Shown: positions 1 through 7,891 of the stretch, piece by piece | Numbering within the stretch: position 1 is the first letter of the stretch | Layout of the letters: each line of letters starts with the position of its first letter | DNA from: Massilia eburnea | GTDB taxonomy: Bacteria; Pseudomonadota; Gammaproteobacteria; Burkholderiales; Burkholderiaceae_D | Assembly: GCF_009720745.1 (NCBI RefSeq) | Contig: NZ_WNKX01000033.1 | Span: forward strand, 1-47,377 | Length of the DNA stretch: 47,377 nt | Direction: 5' to 3' | The notes under the pieces: generated by a model | The model's database searches: none | Told to the model about the DNA's origin: nothing | What the model saw: the letters and a program-made list of their open reading frames with translations, nothing else | Position numbers and translations under genes: made by a program

Positions 1-831
1 GCCGCGCCTGCCCCGGCGCCAGCCGCTCCAGCCGCAGCCGTTGCGGCCGAAGCCGTGGCGCCCACACTGGCCACGCTGCAGCCGCATGGCGACAGCAGCC
101 GCCGCACCACCCACACCGTGGAACTGGACCTGATGCGCATGCATGAAGCCGGCCTGGTCACCGCCGCCGGCGGCCGCACCTCGCTGGTGGAAGACTTCCG
201 CATCATCAAGCGCCCGCTGATCAAGCGTGCCTTCGGCGCCCGCAAGCCAGGCGACAACCCGGGCAACCTGATCATGATCACCAGTTCGCTGCCCGGCGAA
301 GGCAAGACCTTCTGCTCGATCAACCTGGCGATGAGCATTGCCATGGAACTGGACCACACGGTGCTGCTGGTCGACGCCGACGTGGCGCGCCCGTCCGTGC
401 TGCGCACGCTGGGACTGCCGGCCCAGCGCGGCCTGATGGACATCCTGCTGGACGACAAGCTCGACATGGCCGACGTCATGCTGCGCACCAATGTGAACAC
501 GCTGTCGATCCTGCCGGCCGGCACCAGCTCGCCGCGCGCGACCGAGCTGCTGGCCTCGCACATGATGAAGAACCTGGTGACCGAGATCGCGAACCGCTAC
601 CCGGACCGTATCGTGATCTTCGACTCGCCGCCGCTGCTGCTGACGTCGGAATCGCACGTGCTGGCCTCGAATATGGGCCAGATCGTGCTGGTGGTGGAAT
701 CGGAACGCACCACCCAGCACGCGGTCAAGGAGTCGCTGCGCCAGTTGGACGGTTTGAGCAACGTCAACCTGATCTACAACAAGTCGCGCGAATTCCCGGG
801 TACCGAAACTTATGACTATCACTATGGCTAA
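1..831 (+). CDS. XrtA-associated tyrosine autokinase (CpsD/CapB-like), 5' partial
   Basis: Cytoplasmic BY-kinase-like ATPase expected to control chain length and export of the exopolysaccharide by cycles of tyrosine autophosphorylation. The frame is open from base 1, where an Ala/Pro-rich linker is read, so the true start lies upstream; the GTG at 55 is only the first internal start-like codon. Counting from that GTG, a deviant Walker A (LPGEGKT, about 79-85), a Walker A' (VLLVDADV, 103-110) and a Walker B-like IVIFDSPP (186-193) are visible. The extreme C-terminus carries the tyrosine cluster YDYHYG, the usual autophosphorylation tail. It overlaps the start of the next gene by 20 bases, suggesting coupling. 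The setting matches the XrtA-linked subfamily rather than a stand-alone capsule kinase. Confidence 0.9.
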   Translation, partial: AAPAPAPAAPAAAVAAEAVAPTLATLQPHGDSSRRTTHTVELDLMRMHEAGLVTAAGGRTSLVEDFRIIKRPLIKRAFGARKPGDNPGNLIMITSSLPGEGKTFCSINLAMSIAMELDHTVLLVDADVARPSVLRTLGLPAQRGLMDILLDDKLDMADVMLRTNVNTLSILPAGTSSPRATELLASHMMKNLVTEIANRYPDRIVIFDSPPLLLTSESHVLASNMGQIVLVVESERTTQHAVKESLRQLDGLSNVNLIYNKSREFPGTETYDYHYG

Positions 832-2377
832 GAGCCGCCGCCTGGCCCTGCTGCCACTGGCGGCGGGCCTGTGTGCGGCTTTTCCAGCCCATGCTGCATG
901 GGATTTTTCACCGATGGCCACCGCCCGCGCCACGTATTCGGACAATATCGGACTGCAGTCCGACGAGAACGCCAAGAGCGGTTTCGTGCTGCAGCTGACG
1001 CCGGGCTTTGAGCTGGTCAACCATTCGCAGCGTTTCGATTTCAAGATGAGCTATATGCTCAACTTGTACCAGTATGCCGGCGGCCGCCCCAGCGGCACCC
1101 AGCGCCACAGCCAGGACCTGGACAGCGCGCTCAAGGCGCGCCTGGTGGAAGAGCTGCTGTATATGGATGCCCAGGCTTCCGTGCACCAGCAGGCGACGTC
1201 GGCTTTCGGCCCCCGGTCCGGCAACGGCTACGTCAGCAACAACCAGAATGAGGTGCGCACCATCCGCCTCAGCCCCTACCTGGTGCACCGCTTCGGCGCC
1301 TTCGCCAATGGCGAGCTGCGCTACACGCGCGACCGGGTCAGCAGCAACAACCTGGGCATGCGCAGCAGCGACGGCAACACCATCAGCGGCAGCCTGACCA
1401 GCGGGCCCGGCTTCCGCCGCTTCGGCTGGGATCTCAGCCTGGCGCGCGCCGTCTACAACGAAGACATCCCGGTCACCGGCGGCGGCGTGGATGCGCAAAC
1501 GAGCAGTTCCAGGAACGCCAATGTCGGCTTGCGCTATGTCGCCACGCCGCAGCTGAACGTGGGCGTGTTCGGCGGCTATGACGACTATGAATTCAGCGGC
1601 CTGGGCGGCGCCCAGTCGGGCGCGGCCTACGGCGCCAACCTGGCGTGGACGCCGTCCGGGCGCACCTCGCTCGAAGCGTCGGCCGGCCACCGCTTCTATG
1701 GCCCAAGCTACAGCCTGAACCTGCAGCACCGCAGCCGCGCGACGGTCTGGAATGTACTGTATAGCGATGCGGTGAGCACCTCGCGCAGCCAGTTCCTGCT
1801 GCCGCAGGCCATCGATACCGCGTCCATGCTGGACCGGCTGTTCCGCGCCCAGATCAGCGACCCGCTGCTGCGCGCCGCTTTCGTGCAAGCCTATATCCAG
1901 AAGACCGGCTTGCCGCCGACGCTGGCCAACAGCGTCAATTTCCTGAGCAACCGCTATTCCCTTGTCAAGCAGCTCAATGCCTCGGTCGGCTGGCAATTGT
2001 CGCGCACCACCAGCACCTTCAGCCTGTACAAGAACAAGCGCGAAATGCTCTCCAGCCAGCAGGCCGACAGTGTCTTGCTGGGCAGCTCGCTGCTCTCGCT
2101 CAACGACAACACCGAGCAGACCGGCGCGCTGGTCTCGGTCAGCTACAAGCCCGGTGCGCAATCGGTGCTGACCCTGACCGGCAATGCCTCCAACGTCAAA
2201 TCGCTGACCGACGACCGTACCGGCAAGCAGCGCGACGTACGCCTGAACCTGGCGCATACCTATAGCACGCGCCTGACCGGCAGCGTGGAACTGCGCCACG
2301 TCAAGGGCAATTCCGGCCTGGGCGGTCTGCGCTACACGGAAAATGCCGTGTCGGCGACGCTGTCATCCAAATTCTAA
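812..2377 (+). CDS. XrtA/PEP-CTERM-associated outer-membrane beta-barrel protein
   Basis: Probable outer-membrane beta-barrel of the family found next to XrtA kinases and ATPases (TIGR03016-like), presumably part of the polysaccharide exit route. The N-terminus has a clear signal peptide (KSRRLALL..., hydrophobic stretch, cleavage after AHA, then AWDFSP). The remainder alternates polar and hydrophobic residues, is rich in Gly, Ser, Tyr and Asn, and ends in a beta-strand with terminal Phe (AVSATLSSKF), as expected of BAM-inserted barrels. About 521 residues. The start at 812 lies inside the tyrosine-cluster codons of the kinase; an ATG at 824 is an alternative and would give the same mature protein. 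No catalytic motif is seen. Assignment rests on context and barrel-like composition. Confidence 0.8.
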   Translation: MTITMAKSRRLALLPLAAGLCAAFPAHAAWDFSPMATARATYSDNIGLQSDENAKSGFVLQLTPGFELVNHSQRFDFKMSYMLNLYQYAGGRPSGTQRHSQDLDSALKARLVEELLYMDAQASVHQQATSAFGPRSGNGYVSNNQNEVRTIRLSPYLVHRFGAFANGELRYTRDRVSSNNLGMRSSDGNTISGSLTSGPGFRRFGWDLSLARAVYNEDIPVTGGGVDAQTSSSRNANVGLRYVATPQLNVGVFGGYDDYEFSGLGGAQSGAAYGANLAWTPSGRTSLEASAGHRFYGPSYSLNLQHRSRATVWNVLYSDAVSTSRSQFLLPQAIDTASMLDRLFRAQISDPLLRAAFVQAYIQKTGLPPTLANSVNFLSNRYSLVKQLNASVGWQLSRTTSTFSLYKNKREMLSSQQADSVLLGSSLLSLNDNTEQTGALVSVSYKPGAQSVLTLTGNASNVKSLTDDRTGKQRDVRLNLAHTYSTRLTGSVELRHVKGNSGLGGLRYTENAVSATLSSKF

Positions 2378-2392
2378 GCCGCAAGGTGTCTC

Positions 2393-3430
2393 ATGTATGA
2401 AAGTTACTATGGGCTGAGCGACAAGCCCTTCCGCCTGCGGCCCGACCCGCACTTCTTCTACGGCAGCAAGGGCCACAAGCGGGCCATGGCTTACCTGGAA
2501 TACGGCCTGTCGCAGGGCGAGGGCTTCATCGTCATCACTGGCGAGGTCGGGGCCGGCAAGACCACCCTGGTGCGCAACCTGTTCAACCAGATCGAGTCGG
2601 ACAAGATCGTCACCTGCCACCTGGTCAATACCCACCTCGATTCGGACGACGTGCTGCGCGGCGTGGTGGGCGGCTTCGGCCTGCCTTGCGAAGACACGGC
2701 CAGCAAGACCACCTTGCTCGGGCGGCTGGAAGTCTTCCTGCGCCAGTGCGAGCAGGACGGCCGGCGCGCGCTGCTGGTGGTTGACGAAGCGCAGAACCTG
2801 ACGCCCAAAGTGGTGGAAGAATTGCGCATGCTGTCCAATTTCCAGACCGACGACAAATCGCTGCTGCAGACTTTCCTGCTGGGGCAGCCGGAGTTCCGCG
2901 CCACCCTGCACAGCCCGGGCATGTCGCAGCTGCGCCAGCGCGTGATCGCGACCTACCACCTGGGTCCGATGGACAGCACGGAAAGCCAGGCCTATATCGA
3001 GCACCGCATGCGCACGGTGGGCTGGACCGGCAACCCGCACCTGACGCCGGCCGCCTATGCCGCCGTGTTCGAATACACCGGCGGCATCCCGCGCAAGACC
3101 AACCACTTGATGGACCGCCTCTTGCTGATGGGCTTCCTGGAAGAGATGACGGAATTTACCGATGCCGATGTCGACACCGTGATCCGCGACATCGCGCAGG
3201 AATTCCAGCCGCCGCCGCCCTCCGCCGATGCGGCGCCGGCCGAAGCGGGCCACAACGGCGCGGCACATGCGGGCCAGGAGCCGGACCTGATGTTCAGCAG
3301 CCAGTATCCGGCCGTGCTGGACGAGCGCATGATGCGCGTCGAAAAATCCCTGACGTCGGTGCTGTCGATCCTGAAGAAGATCGTGCGTTCGCCGTCGTCC
3401 TATAACATCCACCAGGACAGCAACGAATGA
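2393..3430 (+). CDS. XrtA-associated ExeA-like AAA ATPase
   Basis: Cytoplasmic ATPase of the ExeA/GspA type that accompanies exosortase A clusters (TIGR03015-like). It begins MYESYYGLSDKPF, the family's typical opening. Walker A is at about 50-58 (GEVGAGKTT) and Walker B at 127-134 (LLVVDEAQ), followed by a sensor-like segment and QLRQRV. 345 residues, no membrane segment and no C-terminal peptidoglycan-binding domain, unlike full ExeA. The start is supported by AAGG six bases upstream. The stop overlaps the next start by 4 bases (ATGA). The role is inferred: energising or organising assembly of the secretion complex. Confidence 0.88.
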   Translation: MYESYYGLSDKPFRLRPDPHFFYGSKGHKRAMAYLEYGLSQGEGFIVITGEVGAGKTTLVRNLFNQIESDKIVTCHLVNTHLDSDDVLRGVVGGFGLPCEDTASKTTLLGRLEVFLRQCEQDGRRALLVVDEAQNLTPKVVEELRMLSNFQTDDKSLLQTFLLGQPEFRATLHSPGMSQLRQRVIATYHLGPMDSTESQAYIEHRMRTVGWTGNPHLTPAAYAAVFEYTGGIPRKTNHLMDRLLLMGFLEEMTEFTDADVDTVIRDIAQEFQPPPPSADAAPAEAGHNGAAHAGQEPDLMFSSQYPAVLDERMMRVEKSLTSVLSILKKIVRSPSSYNIHQDSNE

Positions 3431-4557
3431 GCGCCTTCCGTATCCTGTGCGTGGTCGGCGCACGGCCGAATTTCATGAAGATGGCGCCGATCATGGCCGC
3501 CTTCGCCCAGCTCAAGCCGCAAGTGGAAGCGCTGCTGGTGCACACCGGCCAGCATTACGACGTGGCCATGAACCAGCAGTATTTCGACGCGCTCGGCATT
3601 CCGAGCCCGGACATCAACCTGGAAGTCGGCTCCGGCAGCCACGCCCAGCAAACCGCTGAAGTGATGAAGCGCTTCGAGCCGGCGATGGACGAGGTGCAGC
3701 CGGCTGCCGTGCTGGTGGTGGGCGACGTCAATTCCACCATCGCCTGCGCCCTGGTGGCCGCCAAGAAGGGCGTGCCGGTGATCCACGTGGAAGCGGGCCT
3801 GCGCAGCTTCGACCGCGCCATGCCGGAAGAAATCAACCGCCTGCTGACCGACCAGCTGTCGGACCTGCTGTTCACCACCGAGGAGAGCGGCGCCGAGAAC
3901 CTGGCCAAGGAAGGCATTGGCGGCGAGCGTGTGCACTTCGTCGGCAACGTGATGATCGATACCCTGCGCGCCAACCTGGCGCGCGCCGTCCCGGCCGCCA
4001 GGATCGCCGCCGACGCGGGACGTCCCGACTTCAAGGCCGGCAAGGGCGAGTACGCCGTGCTGACCCTGCACCGGCCATCGAATGTGGACGACAAGGCCGT
4101 GCTGCAAGGCTTGCTGGAAACCGTCGCCAACATTTCCGCCAGCACCCCGGTGCTGTTCCCGGTGCACCCGCGCACCCGCGCCACGATCGAAAAATTCGGC
4201 CTGAGCCACCTGCTCGACCGCCCGGAAGTGCTGCTGTTGCCGCCCATGGGCTACCTGGAGATGCTGGGCCTGATGAAGGACGCGCGCGTGGTGCTGACCG
4301 ATTCCGGCGGCATCCAGGAAGAGACGACGGCGCTGGGCACCCCGTGCATCACGCTGCGCAACAACACCGAGCGCCCGATCACAGTCGACGAAGGCACCAA
4401 CACCATCGCCGGCAATGACCCGGCGCACATCATGGCAGCGTACAAGGCGCAGCTGGCCGGCGCCGGCAAGGCCGGCCGCATCCCGCATTTCTGGGATGGC
4501 CGCGCCGCCGAACGCATTGCCGCCATCGTGCTGGATTGGCTGAAGGCGCGGAGCTGA
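3427..4557 (+). CDS. wecB: UDP-N-acetylglucosamine 2-epimerase (non-hydrolysing)
   Basis: Interconverts UDP-GlcNAc and UDP-ManNAc in the cytoplasm and so supplies an activated amino sugar for the exopolysaccharide. 376 residues, normal for the family. Visible motifs: RPN at 13-15, HTGQHYD at 39-45, GDVNST from 99, the active-site block VEAGLRS (121-127) followed by EEINR (134-138), and the UDP-binding DSGGIQEE (292-299). It overlaps the ATPase gene by 4 bases and ends 2 bases before the deacetylase start. The non-hydrolysing bacterial WecB form fits better than the hydrolysing NeuC form, because no sialic acid genes are present. Confidence 0.93.
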   Translation: MSAFRILCVVGARPNFMKMAPIMAAFAQLKPQVEALLVHTGQHYDVAMNQQYFDALGIPSPDINLEVGSGSHAQQTAEVMKRFEPAMDEVQPAAVLVVGDVNSTIACALVAAKKGVPVIHVEAGLRSFDRAMPEEINRLLTDQLSDLLFTTEESGAENLAKEGIGGERVHFVGNVMIDTLRANLARAVPAARIAADAGRPDFKAGKGEYAVLTLHRPSNVDDKAVLQGLLETVANISASTPVLFPVHPRTRATIEKFGLSHLLDRPEVLLLPPMGYLEMLGLMKDARVVLTDSGGIQEETTALGTPCITLRNNTERPITVDEGTNTIAGNDPAHIMAAYKAQLAGAGKAGRIPHFWDGRAAERIAAIVLDWLKARS

Positions 4558-4559
4558 AC

Positions 4560-5405
4560 ATGGGAGCGGCAGTACGCAATGCGATGACCATCGATGTGGA
4601 AGACTACTTCCAGGTGTCGGCGTTCGCGCCGCACATCAGCCGCGAAAGCTGGCCGCAGCGCGAATGCCGCGTGGAAGCGAACATCGACCGCGTACTGCAA
4701 CTGCTGGAAGCGGGCAACGCCAAGGGCACCTTCTTCACCCTGGGCTGGATCGCCGAGCGCTACCCCGAGATGGTCAGGCGCATCGTAGCGGGCGGGCACG
4801 AGCTGGCCAGCCACGGCTACGGGCACCTGCGCGCGTCGGACCAGTCGCGCGAGCAGTTCATGCAGGATATCTCCAGCAGCAAGAAGATCCTGGAAGACAT
4901 CGGCGGCCAGCAGGTGAAAGGCTACCGCGCGCCGAGCTTCTCGATCGGCCCCGGCAACCTGTGGGCGCTGGATGCGCTGCAGGAGGCGGGCTACCAATAC
5001 AGTTCCTCGATCTATCCGATTGCGCATGACCATTACGGCATGCCGGATGCGCCGCGCTTCGCCTTCCATCCGAATGGCGAGCAGGGTTTGCTGGAAGTGC
5101 CGATCACCACGGTGCGCATCGGCCAGCGCAACCTGCCGGCAGGCGGCGGCGGTTATTTCCGTTTGCTGCCCTATGCGCTGTCGCGCGCCATGATGCGGCG
5201 CGTGAACAGGGAAGACGGGCAGGCGGCGATTTTCTACTGCCACCCCTGGGAGCTGGATCCGGGCCAGCCACGGCCTGAGGGGCTGGGGCTGAAGACGCGC
5301 TTCCGGCATTACGTCAACCTGCACCGCATGGAGTCGCGCATCAGGGCCCTGACGCGCGATTTCGCGTGGGACCGCATGGACCGCATTTTCCTGGGGCAGC
5401 AATGA
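4560..5405 (+). CDS. XrtA-associated polysaccharide deacetylase (DUF3473 type)
   Basis: Carbohydrate esterase family 4 protein, expected to remove N-acetyl groups from the nascent or exported glycan. The opening VRNAMTIDVEDYFQVSAF is characteristic of the exosortase A subfamily (TIGR03006-like). The metal-binding Asp lies in IDVED (11-15) and the His pair in SHGYGH (H85, H89). The segment KGTFFTLGWIAERYP is the standard NodB fold core. The C-terminal part, with FYCHPWELD and a late His, matches the DUF3473 extension. ATG 4560 was chosen over an upstream TTG at 4536 because GGAG lies about 6 bases before it and it avoids a longer overlap with wecB. 281 residues. Its stop overlaps the FemAB start by 4 bases. 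Confidence 0.9.
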   Translation: MGAAVRNAMTIDVEDYFQVSAFAPHISRESWPQRECRVEANIDRVLQLLEAGNAKGTFFTLGWIAERYPEMVRRIVAGGHELASHGYGHLRASDQSREQFMQDISSSKKILEDIGGQQVKGYRAPSFSIGPGNLWALDALQEAGYQYSSSIYPIAHDHYGMPDAPRFAFHPNGEQGLLEVPITTVRIGQRNLPAGGGGYFRLLPYALSRAMMRRVNREDGQAAIFYCHPWELDPGQPRPEGLGLKTRFRHYVNLHRMESRIRALTRDFAWDRMDRIFLGQQ

Positions 5406-6643
5406 CGTCGATTATTGAAGCTGCGGCCGAGCGCCGCGCGGCGCGGGCGAAGGCGGAAGCCGAAGCGGCGACTGCTTTGGCTGTCGCTGCCGGACACCCG
5501 GTAAACCTGGGTCAGACCCAAGGGTCTGACCCTCTGCACGCGGCCGCCGCCGACTTGGGTCAGACCCTTGGGTCTGACCCGGCCTTGCCGGGCTTCACGC
5601 CGCAGCCACTGGTGCAGCTGCTGGGAACCGGCGAAGAAGAACGCGCCCGCTGGGACGTCTTCGTCCAGACCTGCCCCGAAGCCACCTTCTTTCACCGCGC
5701 CGGCTGGCAGACCGTGCTCGAACAATGCTACGGCAAGCAAACCTGGTTCTTCTACGTGGAAGAAGGCGGCATGATCACCGGCGTGCTGCCGCTGGCGCGC
5801 ATGCAAAGCCGCATGTTCGGCCACTACCTCGCCTCCTTGCCCTTCTGCGTCTACGGCGGCGTGGCAGCAAGCACCGACACCGCGCGCAAGCTGCTCGACC
5901 AGGCTGCCGAAGAACTGGCCGCCGCGCTGAACGTCGGCCACCTGGAATACCGCAACTACGCGCCCGTCCATCCCGGCGATCCGAAGTGGCAAGGCAAGGA
6001 CCTGTACTACACCTTCCGCAAGGAGATCAGCGCCGACGACGAAGCCAATATGAACGCCATCCCGCGCAAACAGCGCGCCATGGTACGCAAGGGCATCAAG
6101 CTGGGCCTGGAGGGCGTAGTGGACGCCAACGTCGACCGCATGTTCACGGCCTACGCGCACAGCGTGCACCGCCTCGGCACGCCGGTGTTCCCGAAAAAAT
6201 ACTTCGCCATGCTGAAGGAAGTATTCAAGGATGACTGCGAAGTGCGCGTCATCCTGCAGGACGGCAAGCTGGTAGCGGGCGTGCTGAGTTTCTTCTTCCG
6301 CGATGAAGTGCTGCCGTATTACGGCGGCGGCATGGACCTCGCGCGCGAAGTGGCCGGCAACGATTTCATGTACTGGAACCTGATGCAGGCGTCCGCCGCC
6401 AAGGGTTACCGGATTTTCGACTTCGGCCGCAGCAAGAAGGGCACCGGCGCTTTCGACTTCAAGAAGAACTGGGGCTTCACCGCCCAGCCGATCCCTTACG
6501 AATACCAGTTGTTCGCCGCCGACACCATGCCGGATGTGAACCCGCTGAATCCGAAATTCCAGCTTTTCATCAAGCTGTGGAAAATGATGCCGGTGCCGCT
6601 GGCCAATGTGCTCGGCCCCTTCATCGTCAAGCATCTGGGGTAA
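5402..6643 (+). CDS. FemAB-family XrtA/PEP-CTERM-associated protein with in-frame repeat insertion
   Basis: GNAT-fold aminoacyl/acyl-transferase-like protein of the FemAB family that recurs in exosortase A clusters (TIGR03019-like); the substrate is unknown. The core starts near residue 65 (QLLGTGEEERARWDVFV) and runs through RKQRAMVRKG, DGKLVAGVLSFFF and the signature FDFGRSKKGTGAFDFKKNWGF. The N-terminal 60 residues are unusual: an Ala/Glu-rich stretch followed by two nearly identical segments, LGQTQGSDP (36-44) and LGQTLGSDP (52-60), which are encoded by palindromic GGGTC-W-GACCC repeats also found between genes elsewhere in the window. The family core looks complete, so the insertion is probably tolerated. 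Start 5402 overlaps the deacetylase stop (ATGA). 413 residues. Confidence 0.88.
   Translation: MTSIIEAAAERRAARAKAEAEAATALAVAAGHPVNLGQTQGSDPLHAAAADLGQTLGSDPALPGFTPQPLVQLLGTGEEERARWDVFVQTCPEATFFHRAGWQTVLEQCYGKQTWFFYVEEGGMITGVLPLARMQSRMFGHYLASLPFCVYGGVAASTDTARKLLDQAAEELAAALNVGHLEYRNYAPVHPGDPKWQGKDLYYTFRKEISADDEANMNAIPRKQRAMVRKGIKLGLEGVVDANVDRMFTAYAHSVHRLGTPVFPKKYFAMLKEVFKDDCEVRVILQDGKLVAGVLSFFFRDEVLPYYGGGMDLAREVAGNDFMYWNLMQASAAKGYRIFDFGRSKKGTGAFDFKKNWGFTAQPIPYEYQLFAADTMPDVNPLNPKFQLFIKLWKMMPVPLANVLGPFIVKHLG
5497..5580. repeat. Paired GGGTC-W-GACCC palindromic repeats inside the FemAB gene
   Basis: Two hairpin units lie 24 bases apart. Unit 1 is GGGTCAGACCC at 5509-5519, AA, then its exact reverse complement GGGTCTGACCC at 5522-5532. 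Unit 2 is GGGTCAGACCC at 5557-5567, TT, then GGGTCTGACCC at 5570-5580. The left flank CCCGGTAAACC (5497-5507) is identical to the outer arm of the repeat at 38374-38475; the right flank (5581 onward) looks like a decayed copy of the matching arm. The whole element is read through in frame by the FemAB gene. Confidence 0.9.
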
Positions 6644-6646
6644 ATC

Positions 6647-7891
6647 GTGGAAGACCTGCTGTTACTGGTGCATCGCATGCCCTATCCGCCCAACAAGGGC
6701 GACAAGATCCGCTCCTGGCATCTGCTCAAGCACCTGGCGCAGCGCTACCGCGTGCACCTGGCGACGTTCGTCGACGATCCGGATGACTGGCAGCATGTGC
6801 CGGCGGTGCAGGCGGTTTGCGCCTCCAGCCGCTTCGAGCCGCTGGCGCCGCGCGCGGCGCGCGTGCGCAGCCTGGGCGCGGTGCTGCGCAACCGTTCCCT
6901 GTCCTACGACTATTACCGCAATGCGAAGCTGCAAACCTGGGTCGATGATGCCATGCGCCAGCACGGCATCCGCCGTATCGTGGTCTTCTCCTCGCCGATG
7001 GCGCAGTACGCAGAAGCCTGGCCGCAGGCGCGCCGTGTGATCGACTTCTGCGACGTCGATTCCGATAAATGGCGCCAGTACGCCGAGCGCAAGCCGTGGC
7101 CGGCAAGCCTGGTATTCGGCTATGAAGCGAGCCGCCTGCTGCGCTACGAGCGCCAGATTGCGACCAGCTTCGATGCATCGCTGTTCGTCTCGGCGCCGGA
7201 AGCGGAGCTGTTCAAGACCCTGGCCCCGGAAAGCGCCGCGCGCACCGGCTGGTTCAGCAACGGCGTCGACACGGCATTCTTCGCACCGGGCGACTTCGCC
7301 AATCCCCATGCGCCCGGTGAAAAAGCGCTGGTGTTCTGCGGCGCCATGGATTACTGGCCGAATATCGATGCCGTGCAATGGTTCGCCGCCGAAGTGCTGC
7401 CGGCCCTGCGTGCGCGCGATCCGGCCGTGCGCTTCGTGATCGTCGGCGCCCGCCCCACGGCCGAGGTGCAGGCGCTGGCCAGCCAGCCCGGCATCACCGT
7501 CACCGGCACCGTGCCCGATGTGCGGGCCTATGTAGCGCACGCCGCCTTGTCGGTGGCGCCGCTGCGCGTGGCGCGCGGCATCCAGAACAAGGTGCTGGAA
7601 GCGATGGCCATGGCGCGCCCGGTCCTGGTGACGCCGCAAGCGCTGGAAGGCATCGAGGCCGAAGTCGGCAGCGAACTGCTGCTGGCCGAAGACGCGCCGC
7701 AATGGATAGCGGCCGCGTCCAAGGCATTGGCCGGTCCGCCCGCCGCGCTGGAGGCGCTCGGGCAAGCTGCACGCGAGCGCGTGCTGTCGGCATACAGCTG
7801 GGACGCCCGGCTGGCGCCCTTGGACCGCATGATCGAAACCCAGGCTGCGCCAGCTTCTGCGCCAGCCCAAGCCCTGTGGACGACCGCATGA
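6647..7891 (+). CDS. XrtA-associated glycosyltransferase (family 4-like)
   Basis: Cytoplasmic GT-B glycosyltransferase of the exosortase A set (TIGR03087-like), expected to add a sugar to the lipid-linked repeat unit. It opens with LLLVHRMPYPPNKGDKIRSWHLLKHL reduced here to its key block PYPPNKGDKIR, a hallmark of this subfamily. The C-terminal donor-binding half contains FCGAMDYWPN, VGARP, GTVPDVRAY and the segment RGIQNKVLEAMAMARPV, where the Glu is the usual nucleotide-sugar contact. The start is GTG, preceded by GGGG about 6 bases upstream. 414 residues. It overlaps xrtA by 4 bases (ATGA). Confidence 0.88.
   Translation: MEDLLLLVHRMPYPPNKGDKIRSWHLLKHLAQRYRVHLATFVDDPDDWQHVPAVQAVCASSRFEPLAPRAARVRSLGAVLRNRSLSYDYYRNAKLQTWVDDAMRQHGIRRIVVFSSPMAQYAEAWPQARRVIDFCDVDSDKWRQYAERKPWPASLVFGYEASRLLRYERQIATSFDASLFVSAPEAELFKTLAPESAARTGWFSNGVDTAFFAPGDFANPHAPGEKALVFCGAMDYWPNIDAVQWFAAEVLPALRARDPAVRFVIVGARPTAEVQALASQPGITVTGTVPDVRAYVAHAALSVAPLRVARGIQNKVLEAMAMARPVLVTPQALEGIEAEVGSELLLAEDAPQWIAAASKALAGPPAALEALGQAARERVLSAYSWDARLAPLDRMIETQAAPASAPAQALWTTA

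Noticed and set aside
7378..7887. Upstream extension of the exosortase A frame
   Set aside because: It overlaps the glycosyltransferase in another frame and encodes Arg/Gly-rich shadow sequence; ATG 7888 gives the usual N-terminus.
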